Part shown: positions 34,843 through 45,100 of the stretch, one piece after another | How positions within the stretch are numbered: the first letter of the stretch is position 1 | How the letters are laid out: each line of letters starts with the position of its first letter | NCBI GenBank assembly: GCA_029863605.1 | Contig: JAOTVB010000011.1 | Span: forward strand, 62,001-126,000 | Reading direction: 5' to 3' | From: Myxococcales bacterium | GTDB lineage: Bacteria; Myxococcota_A; Polyangia; Polyangiales; Houyiibacteriaceae | Length of the DNA stretch: 64,000 bases | Notes under the pieces: model-generated | What the model was told of the DNA's origin: nothing | Seen by the model: the letters and a program-made list of their open reading frames with translations, nothing else | Database searches by the model: none | Translations under genes and position numbers: made by a program

Positions 34843-36519
34843 ATGAAGTACGACAAGATCAGCCGTCGATGGATGTTGCAGGGACTGGGGGGCGCGGCCC
34901 TAACGCTGCCGTTTCTTCCTTCGCTGATCCCACGACAAGCACGCGGCCAAAGTATCGTCCCGCCAAAGAGGTTTGTCGCGATCAAATCATACAGCGCCCA
35001 GAACATCATCGACTGGTACCCCTCGACGCCGGTGCCCGGCTATCAAGTGCGTCCTGCTGATGACGCGGGCCAGAAGCGCGACGGGACTACAATCCTCACC
35101 CAGCGGCTCGCCGAAAGCAGCGGCCGCCACTCTAACGGCGACGAGTACTTCGGCACTTGGGCTCCACTCCGTGATTTCTCGTCCACCGGTATCTCGCGAA
35201 TCCTGGGCTCCGAATTCAATCCCTACCTGGAAAAGATGCTGCTGCTGCGTGGCCTCGATTTCATGCCGGACACCAATCACAACGAGGGGGGGATACTCGG
35301 CAACTATGCGCACGGCCTGGCCGCGCAGCCCGGTGCCCAGGATAATCCAACGCTCGATCACATCCTGGCTCACTCCCCACAGTTCTACTCAGGTGTGCCG
35401 TCCGGTACCCGCATCTTGCATCTGATGGGAGGCCTCGCGTCTCGTGGAGCCGTTGGGGGATCGGGGGCGCCGTCGAACACTTTTTCTTACGCACCTCGAG
35501 ATCTATCAGACGTGCCGAACTCCTCGGTCGACCAGGTACAAGCTCACGTCGATCCGCGCACGGCTTTCGACGAGGCATTTCAGAACTTCATGGGGACCAA
35601 CGATCCACCCGCGGCGGATGACCAGAGGTCTCGGCTCGTTGATCGAGTCATCGAAGACTATCGACGAGTCCGCGATGGAAGCCGAATTGGTGCAGAAGAT
35701 CGACAACGCCTTGAACAGCACGTCGCGTTCCTCTCAGAGCTTCAAGCGCGCCTAGACGGACTCGGAGGGGGTCCAGTTGCCGGATGTGGTTCACCCATGC
35801 GCCCTTCCTCCATAGATACCGGCGGCGAGCAGACCGTGGATGTCGGCACTCTCAGACAAACGTACGAGCTTCTCATCGATGTGCTCGTTGCCGCCTTCGC
35901 CTGTGACGTCACCCGAATTGCAACCGTGGACGTCGTCAAAGCAATCGGCCGCGCGAGCGGACTCGAAGAAGGCTTCTTCCATGGCTGCGACCCGTGCGGG
36001 ACAACGGGTGCCACGAATTGGCACACCCATGCCCACAATTGGGACCAGGCCGGCCCGCGCGAGATCACGGTGACAATCAACGAATGGATTGCTCGCGAGG
36101 TGATGCTGCCCGTCGTCGCGCGGCTCGACGCGCTTACGGACGTTGACGGAAGTACAATGCTCGACAATAGCATTGTGTTGTGGGGGAACGAGCTCGGGAT
36201 GAACCATCTCAACTACAGCATCCCCACGGTCCTCGCGGGAAGCGCGGGTGGTTACCTTCAAGCAGGGCGCTACATCGATTACATCGACTGGAATCGCCCC
36301 GTTCGTTTTGCTCAGCACAACGGCATGGTGATCGAGGGCGTCCCTTACAATCGATTGCTCATTAGTATCCTGCAGGCGATGGGGCTCGGCCCAGAAGACT
36401 ACGAGGCCTCGCCGGGTGCGGGCTTCGGTGAATCACGGAACCTCGGGAAATCGTCTGCCTTCGCCACCGATTACGATCACAATCGCATCGCCGATCCCCT
36501 GCCCGACCTTCGCGCATAG
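34843..36519 (+). CDS. DUF1552 protein with Tat-like signal
   Basis: A 558-residue protein with a twin-arginine type N-terminus (SRRWMLQGLGGAALTLPFLP) and the DUF1552 pattern: KRFVAIKSYSAQN, GVPSGTRILHLM, SNPT/IGRASGLEEG, WDQAGPREITVT, and the final IADPLPDLRA. DUF1552 proteins are large exported proteins (sulfatase/alkaline phosphatase-like core, no activity established) always next to DUF1592 genes. Export of a folded protein by Tat would fit a periplasmic, cofactor-containing partner. The stop of DUF1592 lies 3 bases before this start, so they are translationally linked. Confidence 0.9.
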   Translation: MKYDKISRRWMLQGLGGAALTLPFLPSLIPRQARGQSIVPPKRFVAIKSYSAQNIIDWYPSTPVPGYQVRPADDAGQKRDGTTILTQRLAESSGRHSNGDEYFGTWAPLRDFSSTGISRILGSEFNPYLEKMLLLRGLDFMPDTNHNEGGILGNYAHGLAAQPGAQDNPTLDHILAHSPQFYSGVPSGTRILHLMGGLASRGAVGGSGAPSNTFSYAPRDLSDVPNSSVDQVQAHVDPRTAFDEAFQNFMGTNDPPAADDQRSRLVDRVIEDYRRVRDGSRIGAEDRQRLEQHVAFLSELQARLDGLGGGPVAGCGSPMRPSSIDTGGEQTVDVGTLRQTYELLIDVLVAAFACDVTRIATVDVVKAIGRASGLEEGFFHGCDPCGTTGATNWHTHAHNWDQAGPREITVTINEWIAREVMLPVVARLDALTDVDGSTMLDNSIVLWGNELGMNHLNYSIPTVLAGSAGGYLQAGRYIDYIDWNRPVRFAQHNGMVIEGVPYNRLLISILQAMGLGPEDYEASPGAGFGESRNLGKSSAFATDYDHNRIADPLPDLRA

Positions 36520-36566
36520 GAACTTGTGGTTCGCCACATGCCGCGCAACTGCCGGAAACGATTTGG

Positions 36567-38012
36567 TTAAGTTGAGGAGGGGGAGGAGGGGCGCTCCACC
36601 GAAGATGCCCGCCCGCTATTCCCGCCCAGAATGCCCTCGGTGCAGCCTAGGAGTACGCCAGAGAAAACGAACACCAAGTAATTGAAGTTCCCGTTTGGCA
36701 GCAAGTCGAACACCGAGAACCCGACGATCAGGGCTAGAGCAGACAGGAGACGGCGGTCGGCAATCCTACGAACGTGCTTCAGCCGACGAGCCGACAGGAA
36801 GATGGGCAGAAGGAGCAAGAGGTACTTGCCGAGGAAACCCACGCGGCCAACCATGCCCAAGCGGATGATCCAGTCTCCGTCGGAGACGGAGGTCGTCTCG
36901 CCCGTCCACTCGTCGGCAACGCAGGGTCGGCAATACCCCCCCCAGCCGAATAGTGAACGCTCGTTGGCGCGTTCTAGGAGAATTTCTTCGTTGTCAAAGC
37001 GCATCATCATGGACCCGACTCTGTCTTGGTCGTACGTACCGGCCACCCAGTTTCTGATGTCGTCCACTGGAATGAGGCCGGCGCCACGAGCCGCCGGGTA
37101 AGCCAGCACAACGACTGCCAAGAGCGTAGCGACGCGAAATTGCACTTTGGGGGTTGCGAACAAGATCAGTGGAACGGCGACGAGCGAATAGAGGAATGCC
37201 GCCTGACTCTTCGAGAGAAGAAGAATCAGCCAGAGATACGCTAGGGCCCACCCGGCACCGATTCGCCAAAGTCTGCTCTTTGCCTTGTACAGCCCTGCCG
37301 CAGCAAGGAGCCCAGATACCGTGAACATCGCAACTGCAAGGCCGTGTGCCATGAATACGGTTGGACGGTAACCGCCGCCCCGCATCGCCTGCGAAAAGGA
37401 GTGCGGATGGAATCCGTAGACCAACCGGTGAAGCTGAGGGCTCATCACGAGCTCGAAGATCTGCAAAAGAGAATAGGCGAGCGCTGCCCCTACCAACATC
37501 CGAAAGAAAACGAGCAAATCCCTTTGGCCTTTGAACATCGCGGCGGCCAGAGTGAAAGGAAGGACGTAATCGAGCATGTTGGTCGCCAGGAAGTGAACGG
37601 CGTCGTAGGGGGTGTGCGCGGGTCGGTACACCGTGCCGTACACCATCGGATCACGGTTCATGAAGACCGTGACTACGCAGCCGCCGAGCAACAACACGAG
37701 CGCGAGCGTGACCCACTTACCCAAGCGAACCGTTGCGAGCCGTTGGCGATGGAAAAGGAGAACGCCAATCAGTAGCCAGAAGACTGCGATCCGGCCTTTG
37801 GTGAATTCGACCAGACCGGGTAGCTTGAAGTCGACGCCCTCCGGGAGTAGCATCACGGGAATCAGCAACAGTAGCGCAGCCGCCTTCGACGGCGGCCATC
37901 TGCTCGCAATCCAAAGGGCCAGGGGAACCCAGGCAAAAAGTACTAGAACGCTGAATATATTACCCTGCGAAGGCACGTCTTTGAATCTTAGTAGCAAATC
38001 GATGGGCGTCAC
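36567..38012 (-). CDS. O-antigen/exopolysaccharide polymerase-like membrane protein (Wzy/WaaL type)
   Basis: A 481-residue protein with about ten to twelve hydrophobic helices and a long central hydrophilic loop near 300-370. It resembles O-antigen ligase/polymerase proteins: NMLDYVLPFTLAAAMF, GGGYRPTVFMAHGLAVAMF and the loop Arg cluster before FGWGGYC. This suggests a Wzy-type polymerase or ligase for the surrounding polysaccharide locus. GTG at 38012 is the upstream start; a GTG at 37976 is an alternative. Its 5' end overlaps the divergent PA14 gene by about 11 bases. There is no signature pinning ligase against polymerase. Confidence 0.72.
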   Translation of the reverse strand: MTPIDLLLRFKDVPSQGNIFSVLVLFAWVPLALWIASRWPPSKAAALLLLIPVMLLPEGVDFKLPGLVEFTKGRIAVFWLLIGVLLFHRQRLATVRLGKWVTLALVLLLGGCVVTVFMNRDPMVYGTVYRPAHTPYDAVHFLATNMLDYVLPFTLAAAMFKGQRDLLVFFRMLVGAALAYSLLQIFELVMSPQLHRLVYGFHPHSFSQAMRGGGYRPTVFMAHGLAVAMFTVSGLLAAAGLYKAKSRLWRIGAGWALAYLWLILLLSKSQAAFLYSLVAVPLILFATPKVQFRVATLLAVVVLAYPAARGAGLIPVDDIRNWVAGTYDQDRVGSMMMRFDNEEILLERANERSLFGWGGYCRPCVADEWTGETTSVSDGDWIIRLGMVGRVGFLGKYLLLLLPIFLSARRLKHVRRIADRRLLSALALIVGFSVFDLLPNGNFNYLVFVFSGVLLGCTEGILGGNSGRASSVERPSSPSST

Positions 38013-41000
38013 GAGCGCGAACGTCCGCCCCGCGCTTTATAGGAGCATTCAGCGTCTGAGATCGAATCGCGAGCTAGCTCGTCGTGGGATAACGCTCGTA
38101 CTCTTGTTGGCGCTCCCCAACTCAACCCAAGCACATGGCCCGGACGCAGTCGGCGGCGGTCTTTCCGACTCCGGCCTGCTTGGATCGTACTATGCCAACC
38201 CTAATCTCGAGGGCGAACCCGCGTTCACGCGCCGTGATGTTCGGATCGCATTCGACTGGCGCGATGTGCACCCCGTGGGTGGGTCGACGGCCGAGCCCTA
38301 CCGGTCATTCCCGACCGATGGGTTTTCCGTTCGGTGGACAGGTCGTGTCGTACCGAGGTTCAGCGAGCCGTATCGATTCGTGGGCGAGGCGGACGACGGG
38401 ATTCGCATCAAGCTGAGGAAGCCGGGGGAGCGAGCTGGGAATACCCTCGTCGACCGCTGGACCGCGCCCGGTACCTTCGCATCGGACCCCGTTCAGCTGA
38501 TTGCAGGACAGCTGTACGAAATCGAGGTCGAATATCGAGAGAGTACAGGGAAGGCGCGTTGCCTCGTAGCTTGGGAGAGCCCCAGCACACCCCGCGAAGT
38601 CGTCGATCCTGTGGTCCAGCAAGGGCTCAACGCCTCTTCGTTCGCGCCTTTTGTCTGGGCTGACTCGATGAAGACCGCCCGATACGGAGAAAAGGCAGAG
38701 TCCGTCGACGTGCACGGCTGGCCGACGCAAGATGGCACCGAGCTGGTCATGAGCGAGTGGAACGCCAATGATGCTGAGCTCAGCGGGACCTACTCGCTCC
38801 GCTTCAAGGGGAAGGCTCAGGTGCGCGAGTCGTGCTGCACCGGGGCGACCTTTGAAGCCGATGGCAGAGCGTACAAGAAGATGCTGCCCGCCGGGGCTGG
38901 CTACGATCCGCGGACCAATAGCACGTCAGCCAAATTCAAGACCCGGGGCTCGCGCACGATGCTTTTCCTCGAAAACACATCCCGAGGCGGTGGGAGCCGC
39001 GGGCGCGGTGTTACTGACATCCGGCTCATGCGGCCGCTAACGCCCGGCAGCGACCGCACCCACGATCCGACTGAGGTGGTGTACCGGCCCTTCAAGTCGG
39101 TCTTGCAAGAGGCCTTTACCTCGGTACGGTGGCTCAAGGGTGCAAATGGGGAGGGCGAGGTAGAGTGGTCCAGCCGCACACTTCCGGGCCATTCCTTTTT
39201 TTCAGGCGGAAGAGAGATCGAGAACTGGGAATACCTCGTCATGCTGAGCAACGAGACAGGAAACGACCTCTACATCACCACGCCGATTTCCGCGAATGAC
39301 GAATATTTCCGAAAGTTAGCGCTTCTGCTGCGATACGGTTCCGATGGGCGCGAGCCTTACCCTGGCCCCACGGCGAATCCCGTTTATCCGCCTCTAAACC
39401 CAAACCTGCGGGTGTACATCGAGGTTGGCAACGAAATCTGGAACTGGGCATTCCGTTCCACCCAGGCGTCGCAGCGGCTCACGGCGTCCGAAGCTGAGAA
39501 AGATTCGCCAACATGGACGGCGATCAACTACGACGGACACGCCGGGAATCCTCAACACATGCGCGCGGTGCGTCGCTGGCACGCGTTGCGGACTGTTGAG
39601 TTGAGCAACGCGTTTCGAGCCGTTTGGGGTGATGACGCGATGGGGTCGACCGTGCGAGTGTTGATAGAATACCAGTACGACAACTTTCAGAACTCGGCAG
39701 CCGAATCACTGACGTTCATCGATGATTACTTCGGTAACCCCCCGAACGAGGCAGGCAAAGAGTCCCGTCCGGTTAGCTACTACGTTTGGGGCGGCGGCGG
39801 GGCCACCTATTACGGTTTGCACAACAAGACGGGATCGCAGACTCACACCGTCTTTCGTGATCCGAGCTTTGAGAAACCGTCAATCGCGGCCGGTACGCGC
39901 GTGGTGAGGCCTTCTGGCTCCCCGTGGACGTTTCGAGGCACCGCTGGCATCGTTCGCCCGGGCGGCGCTGCTACCATCCAAGAGATCGAGAAGCCCGTCG
40001 AGCCGGAAACCGGTCAGCAAGCTGCTTTCATTCTGGGCTCTGGATCGATCAGTCAGCGTTTGCGATTCACTGAACCGGGGGAATATGCAGTCTCCTTCCG
40101 GGCGGTCGGGCCCGACACAGGTTGGCCACCGCATCTGCTGTTCGACATCTACATCGATGATGTCAAGTACAACCCCCGCGACCAGACCGATATCCGCGTC
40201 ACGACCGAGGTCTGTTACCTGCGGGGTTGGGCCCGTCCGAACGACAGCTTTAAAGGAGAGTGGGGAAGCGCCGTCTTTCGAGTTGATCGGCCTGGCGAAC
40301 GCAAGGTTGAGTTCGTTGGGGCTGGAGGAAGCGGTTACCTGCTGCTCGACGACATCCGAATCTCGAGTGTCGACGCAATACTCGATAGTGGCTTCCGCGC
40401 AGGCGAGGCACTGGGCCAGGTGTCTGGTGAAGAACTCGGGAAGCAGTTTGAAGCGCAGGCCAAATACCCCCGGACGTTTGGCCTACAGGTAGTGGCTTAT
40501 GAGGCAGGTTGGTCGGTCGGGGGAGACTTCAGGCAAGTTCCGATCCAAAACTGGGCCAAATTCAAGGACGACCGGACCCAGATGATCAACGACCGAATGA
40601 TCGAGCTCTGGGACGAGTCCGGAAGTTTCATGAACATATGGGGCGTCTACCGGTTCTGGCCCGAATTCGATCTCGTCAACGCCACCAGCTACCCACTCAT
40701 GCGGAGCTTGGGAGCTTCATCTAGACGCCTTCGAGCGGAGGCAACTTCTGGCAAACTGCTGCCAGCCTCGCTTTCCCCAAAGGACGCGGACTGGGTGCAC
40801 GTGCCAATAGGCGCTTCGGGGTGGCGTCGTTACCTGCCTTGGCGCGACAAGAAGGGGTGGTTTAGCTGGATGCTGGTCGCACCTGCGACCGGCGACTATT
40901 CAGTCCAGGTGAAGGCGAGTGGGGAAGGGTCGCTCGTGGTCGAGTTCGACGGCGAAACGGCCCTTCGTGTCACCGAGCTCAAATCGCCGCTTCCGACCAC

Positions 41001-41088
41001 CCAAGTCCGTCTCACCAAGGGTGCGCATGCGGTGCGCGTGGTTACCGCGGGTGACGTGGAAATTCAGAGTGTCGAAATACGGGATTGA
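38002..41088 (+). CDS. Secreted PA14-domain glycoside-hydrolase-like protein
   Basis: A 1028-residue protein with a hydrophobic signal segment (about 28-44, ITLVLLLALPNSTQA). Residues 58-205 form a PA14 carbohydrate-binding domain (YYANPNLEG, YRFVGEADDGIRIKL, LVAWESPS). From about 350 to 850 the protein looks like a TIM-barrel glycoside hydrolase: VYIEVGNEIWNW, with the Asn-Glu acid/base pair at 477-478, and VVAYEAGW with Glu834 as possible nucleophile. A beta-sandwich insert (about 635-790) and C-terminal jelly-roll segment (about 925-1028) look carbohydrate-binding. It probably trims or remodels the polysaccharide of the locus. The GH family is not assigned. Confidence 0.72.
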   Translation: MGVTSANVRPALYRSIQRLRSNRELARRGITLVLLLALPNSTQAHGPDAVGGGLSDSGLLGSYYANPNLEGEPAFTRRDVRIAFDWRDVHPVGGSTAEPYRSFPTDGFSVRWTGRVVPRFSEPYRFVGEADDGIRIKLRKPGERAGNTLVDRWTAPGTFASDPVQLIAGQLYEIEVEYRESTGKARCLVAWESPSTPREVVDPVVQQGLNASSFAPFVWADSMKTARYGEKAESVDVHGWPTQDGTELVMSEWNANDAELSGTYSLRFKGKAQVRESCCTGATFEADGRAYKKMLPAGAGYDPRTNSTSAKFKTRGSRTMLFLENTSRGGGSRGRGVTDIRLMRPLTPGSDRTHDPTEVVYRPFKSVLQEAFTSVRWLKGANGEGEVEWSSRTLPGHSFFSGGREIENWEYLVMLSNETGNDLYITTPISANDEYFRKLALLLRYGSDGREPYPGPTANPVYPPLNPNLRVYIEVGNEIWNWAFRSTQASQRLTASEAEKDSPTWTAINYDGHAGNPQHMRAVRRWHALRTVELSNAFRAVWGDDAMGSTVRVLIEYQYDNFQNSAAESLTFIDDYFGNPPNEAGKESRPVSYYVWGGGGATYYGLHNKTGSQTHTVFRDPSFEKPSIAAGTRVVRPSGSPWTFRGTAGIVRPGGAATIQEIEKPVEPETGQQAAFILGSGSISQRLRFTEPGEYAVSFRAVGPDTGWPPHLLFDIYIDDVKYNPRDQTDIRVTTEVCYLRGWARPNDSFKGEWGSAVFRVDRPGERKVEFVGAGGSGYLLLDDIRISSVDAILDSGFRAGEALGQVSGEELGKQFEAQAKYPRTFGLQVVAYEAGWSVGGDFRQVPIQNWAKFKDDRTQMINDRMIELWDESGSFMNIWGVYRFWPEFDLVNATSYPLMRSLGASSRRLRAEATSGKLLPASLSPKDADWVHVPIGASGWRRYLPWRDKKGWFSWMLVAPATGDYSVQVKASGEGSLVVEFDGETALRVTELKSPLPTTQVRLTKGAHAVRVVTAGDVEIQSVEIRD

Positions 41089-41108
41089 GGACGCCGACTC
41101 GTCTCCAG

Positions 41109-42086
41109 TCAGTCGGTCACAGGCGGCTCGACCTTGCGGTTCTTCCGCCAAAGGGCGCTGTTGCGCAGCACGTCCCGGAATAGGTGCCTCGGCCGTGGGT
41201 CCTCGCGCATTTGAATCTTGATGCGCACGCCATCGAGTGCAAGTCCAGTTAAGTATGCCAGGTCTGCGACCAGGGCGTAGCGAAACCCGTGGTTCTTCAT
41301 GAAGTAACGTCGACGCGACTCGAACCAGTACTCAGGAAGCGCCGCCGGTTGGCGGCCCGGAGCTGTTACCCCAGTGCTCTGACCGGCGATGTGCAGCACG
41401 CGTGCCTCTGGCACATACCAGCACGACCAACCGGCGCGTTTGGCAGCCTGGCAAAAGTCAGTCTCCTCGTAGTAGAGAAAATAGTGCTCATCCATCAATC
41501 CCACGTCGTCAAAGACTTCGCGACGAACGATCATGGCCGCTCCTGGGACCCAATCGATCGGCTGAGCGACTGGCCCCATCCTCTGCGCAACGGCGTGCTT
41601 CTTGAGTAGCCTTGAAACGGGACCAAAACCCAGTCCAGCATCGAGCTCGGAGAAAACCGTCGGAAACCGAAATGCATAAGGCCAATCGCTGCCATCCGCC
41701 TGATCGAGACCCGCACCCGCAATACCGACGTCAGGGTGGGTCTCCATGAACGTAAGCAGCGTCTCTACAGCGCCGGAATGCACTATCGTGTCGGGATTGA
41801 GAAGAAGCACGTAGTCAGCCGGTAGCGAGCCGCTGAGCATCTGGCGTATGGCGCAGTTGTTGCCGTACGCGAATCCCCCGTTTCGCTCGGAAACGATCAG
41901 CTCGGTCCACTGATCATAGACCGGATCGGCCAGACCCTGCCGAAGCGCGGCTTCGTCGCCCGAAGCGTTTTCGATGATCACAACCCTCAGATCCGGCACG
42001 CGATCCCGTTCCGAGATGAGCGAGCGTAAGCACTGCAGGGTCAGCTCAGCCGAGCGGTAGTTTACGATGACGACGAGCACCGACAT
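41109..42086 (-). CDS. Glycosyltransferase family 2
   Basis: A 325-residue GT-A enzyme. It starts MSVLVVIVNYRSAELTLQCLRSL, with a nucleotide-sugar site VVIIENASGD, LLLNPDTIV as the DxD-like element, and WVPGAAMIVRREVFDDVGLMDEHYFLYYEETDFCQAAKRAGW, the C-terminal GT2 hallmark of rhamnosyl- or similar surface-sugar transferases. It has no membrane helices. It starts 14 bases after the NRPS stop and is the last gene of the minus-strand run, so it is probably co-transcribed with the assembly line, linking it to sugar chemistry. Confidence 0.88.
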   Translation of the reverse strand: MSVLVVIVNYRSAELTLQCLRSLISERDRVPDLRVVIIENASGDEAALRQGLADPVYDQWTELIVSERNGGFAYGNNCAIRQMLSGSLPADYVLLLNPDTIVHSGAVETLLTFMETHPDVGIAGAGLDQADGSDWPYAFRFPTVFSELDAGLGFGPVSRLLKKHAVAQRMGPVAQPIDWVPGAAMIVRREVFDDVGLMDEHYFLYYEETDFCQAAKRAGWSCWYVPEARVLHIAGQSTGVTAPGRQPAALPEYWFESRRRYFMKNHGFRYALVADLAYLTGLALDGVRIKIQMREDPRPRHLFRDVLRNSALWRKNRKVEPPVTD

Positions 42087-42100
42087 CAAATGGGGCTCCT

Positions 42101-45100
42101 CTAGCCTCCGCGAACCTTCCTGCGCCGCGCCATCGCTTGTCGCCGACGAGCACCGCGGTCGGTCGCTTGGCCAATCGCTCTCGCGGGGCCCTCGCCAGCC
42201 AAGTAGCGAGCAAGAGACGCGATTGTCGGAAAGCGATACAAGTCGGTTAGAGACACGGGTTGCTCGAGCGACTGCTGAAGATCGCGATGTACTTGAACCG
42301 CCAACAGCGAATGCCCGCCAATGTCGAAGAAATTGTGATCGCGGCCGACGTCGGAGATCTGCAGGACGCGTTGCCACACCTCTGCGATCGATGACTCAAG
42401 CTCGCCACTTGGACGCTCCGCCGGTTTATCGCCGACCTTAACTCGTTGTTTGGTCGGTTTGAGCGCTTTTCGATCGATCTTACCATTCGGCGTTAGTGGA
42501 AAGCTGGGCACCTGGGCGAATACGGATGGCACCATGTACTCGGGCAGGCGTGCGCGCAGCGCTTCGCGGAGTGCTGCGTCGTCGGGCCCCTCGCCGTCGG
42601 GAACGACGTATCCGACCAAGCGCAGGTCGCCGCCCGAGTCCGGCTGCGCGGTCACGACGCATTCACGAACGCCAGGTTGCTGACCGAGCGCGGTCTCGAT
42701 CTCACCCAGCTCGATTCGGTGGCCGCGAATCTTGACCTGAAAGTCCATTCGGCCGAGCAGATCGACCGTACCGTCGTCCAGGTACCGTGCCAAGTCGCCC
42801 GTCCGATACGCGCGTTGTCGGTCTGCGTCAGTGAACTTCAGTGACACGAAGCGTTCTTCGGTTAGCTCTGGTCGCTTGTAGTAACCGCGAGTGACTCCAT
42901 CGCCGCCAATGAGTAGCTCGCCGGGAACGCCCAGAGGGGTCGGCTGCAGATTTGCATCGACGATGTAGAACTGCGTGTTGGCAATGGGCTTGCCGACGTG
43001 GACTGCCCCCGGCTTGCCCGCCACGCGCTGGGTCGACGACCAGATGGTCGTCTCAGTGGGGCCGTACATGTTCGTCACTGTACCGGTGGCAATGTCATCG
43101 AGAGCGTGTGCAAGCGAGACGGGGAAGGCCTCGCCGCCAACCATGATATGACCAATCTTCGCAAGCGCGTCTCGCATGTCGTCATGCATGGTCATCATCT
43201 TGGCCATGGAAGGCGTGCACTGGAAGTGCGTCACGCCGTGTCGGGCGACCAGCTCTGCCAGACCGTGGTCTGCGTGAGGAGCTGCCGACGCCGCAGCGTT
43301 GGCCTTGCGCATGACTTCTGCGATCAGTGGAAGCCTGGGATACATATCCGCGGTCGGAACGCCGTAGTCGATGAGGCAGGCGATCTCGTCGATGCCGGCC
43401 TCCCGAACCCGATGGACCATCTGGACGCACCGTTCTACCGTGCCGAAAAGCCCACTGGTTTCGTAGTAACGCTCGAAGGCATGCTCGATGAGAGCGTCCA
43501 TCTCTTCCTCGGTCAGATGGTCGAGTGAAACGTCGTCCGTTCGCGACACCCCCTCGGGCCGTCTAAACGCCGAGAACGACCAGGCGAACCCCTTGACCAG
43601 GCCCACGGAGCTCTTGAGATAGTCCTTCATCGGTTGGCGAACCATGTTGCGTACTGCGTTGTCGTCTTCGCCCACGAGCGTATGAAGCATCAGCGTGACC
43701 TTACCGGTGGCCGGGTCCAGGCCCGCTGCGGCACGAGCATTCCGATACACTTGAATCTTTTCGGCGACTTCCTCGACCGTTTGACCCAAAAGATGCGTCA
43801 ACACGTTGGCTCCGGCGCGCCCGGCCATCTCGTAGGTTTTGACGTTCCCAGCGATCGTCACCCACAACGGCAGTTCTGGCTGGACCGGGCGTGGCAGTGT
43901 CCTAGTGGGCACATTGTCGCCGAGCGGGTTCTCAAATTCGACTGACTCGCCGCGCCAGAGCCGCCGGAGAACCTCAATGTCCTCGAACATGCGCGCCTTG
44001 GCATTCTTGAACGCGCCAGGTCGGATGACGAAGTCATTGGGTTGCCAGCCCGCGGCAATCGAGAGTGCCACGCGACCATCCGAAAGATTGTCGACCACGG
44101 CCCACTCCTCGGCAACCCGGATCGGGTGATGAAGCGGAAGCACGACGCTACCCGACCTGATCTCCACGTTCTTGGTTACCATCGCGAGCGCCGCTCCGAC
44201 GACGGACGGATTCGGGAACGGCCCTCCAAAGGCGTGAAAGTGCCGTTCTGGAGTGGATACGAAAGCGAAGTCATTCGCATCTGCGAACTTCGCCGCCTCA
44301 ATCATGAGCTCGTATTTGCCGCTGCCGGGGCCTTCGTCGTTGCCCCAAAAGAACATGCCGAAGCCGACCTGCTTGCCGGAGCCGCTGCCGCCCGCTCCCC
44401 GCAAACCTGCCGACGCTTTGTCGCTATCCACGTGGAGAAGCACCTTGAACCCTCGACACAGAGTCCAGTGCAGCTCCAGGACCGAAATGTCGAATGATAG
44501 GCTGGTGACGGCAAGCCAAACTCCCGGCGGATCGTGAGCGATGTCATCGTCCATTCCTGCGAAGAAGTTCACGACGTTGCGATGTTCGACCATGACTCCT
44601 TTCGGCTTGCCCGTGGAGCCCGAGGTGTAGATGACATAGGCTAGATTGTGTGGCTTCGCGCCACCGCTCACGTTGTCTTTTGAGTGCGCCGAAATCTCGT
44701 CCCAATCGGTGTCCACAGAAATGCACTTTGCGCTGCCGCCCGCGACCTGATGGGCAATCGCTCCCTGAGTGAGCACGACCGGCACCTGTGAGTCTTCGAT
44801 CATGAACGCGATGCGATCACGAGGATAGCTAGGATCGAGTGGGACATACGCCCCGCCGGCTTTCATGATGCCATAGACGGAGACGATCATATCGAGCGAT
44901 CGCACTACATGTACTCCCACCATCACATCTGGGCCGACGCCCAAGTCGCGCAGGTGTGCAGCGAGCTGGTTCGCCCGCGCGTTTAGCTCGCGGTATGTGT
45001 AACTTTTGCCTTCGCAGACGACCGCCTCCGCGTCGGGGGTACGCTCGACTTGAGATTCGAATAGCTGGACGATGGTTTGATCCGATGGGTAGTCTCGATC

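Noticed and set aside
36525..36538. A 5-bp hairpin with UUCG-type loop (TGTGG-TTCG-CCACA) between convergent DUF1552 and Wzy genes.
   Set aside because: The stem is short and no poly-T follows; it could be chance, although the position between convergent genes is suitable for a terminator.
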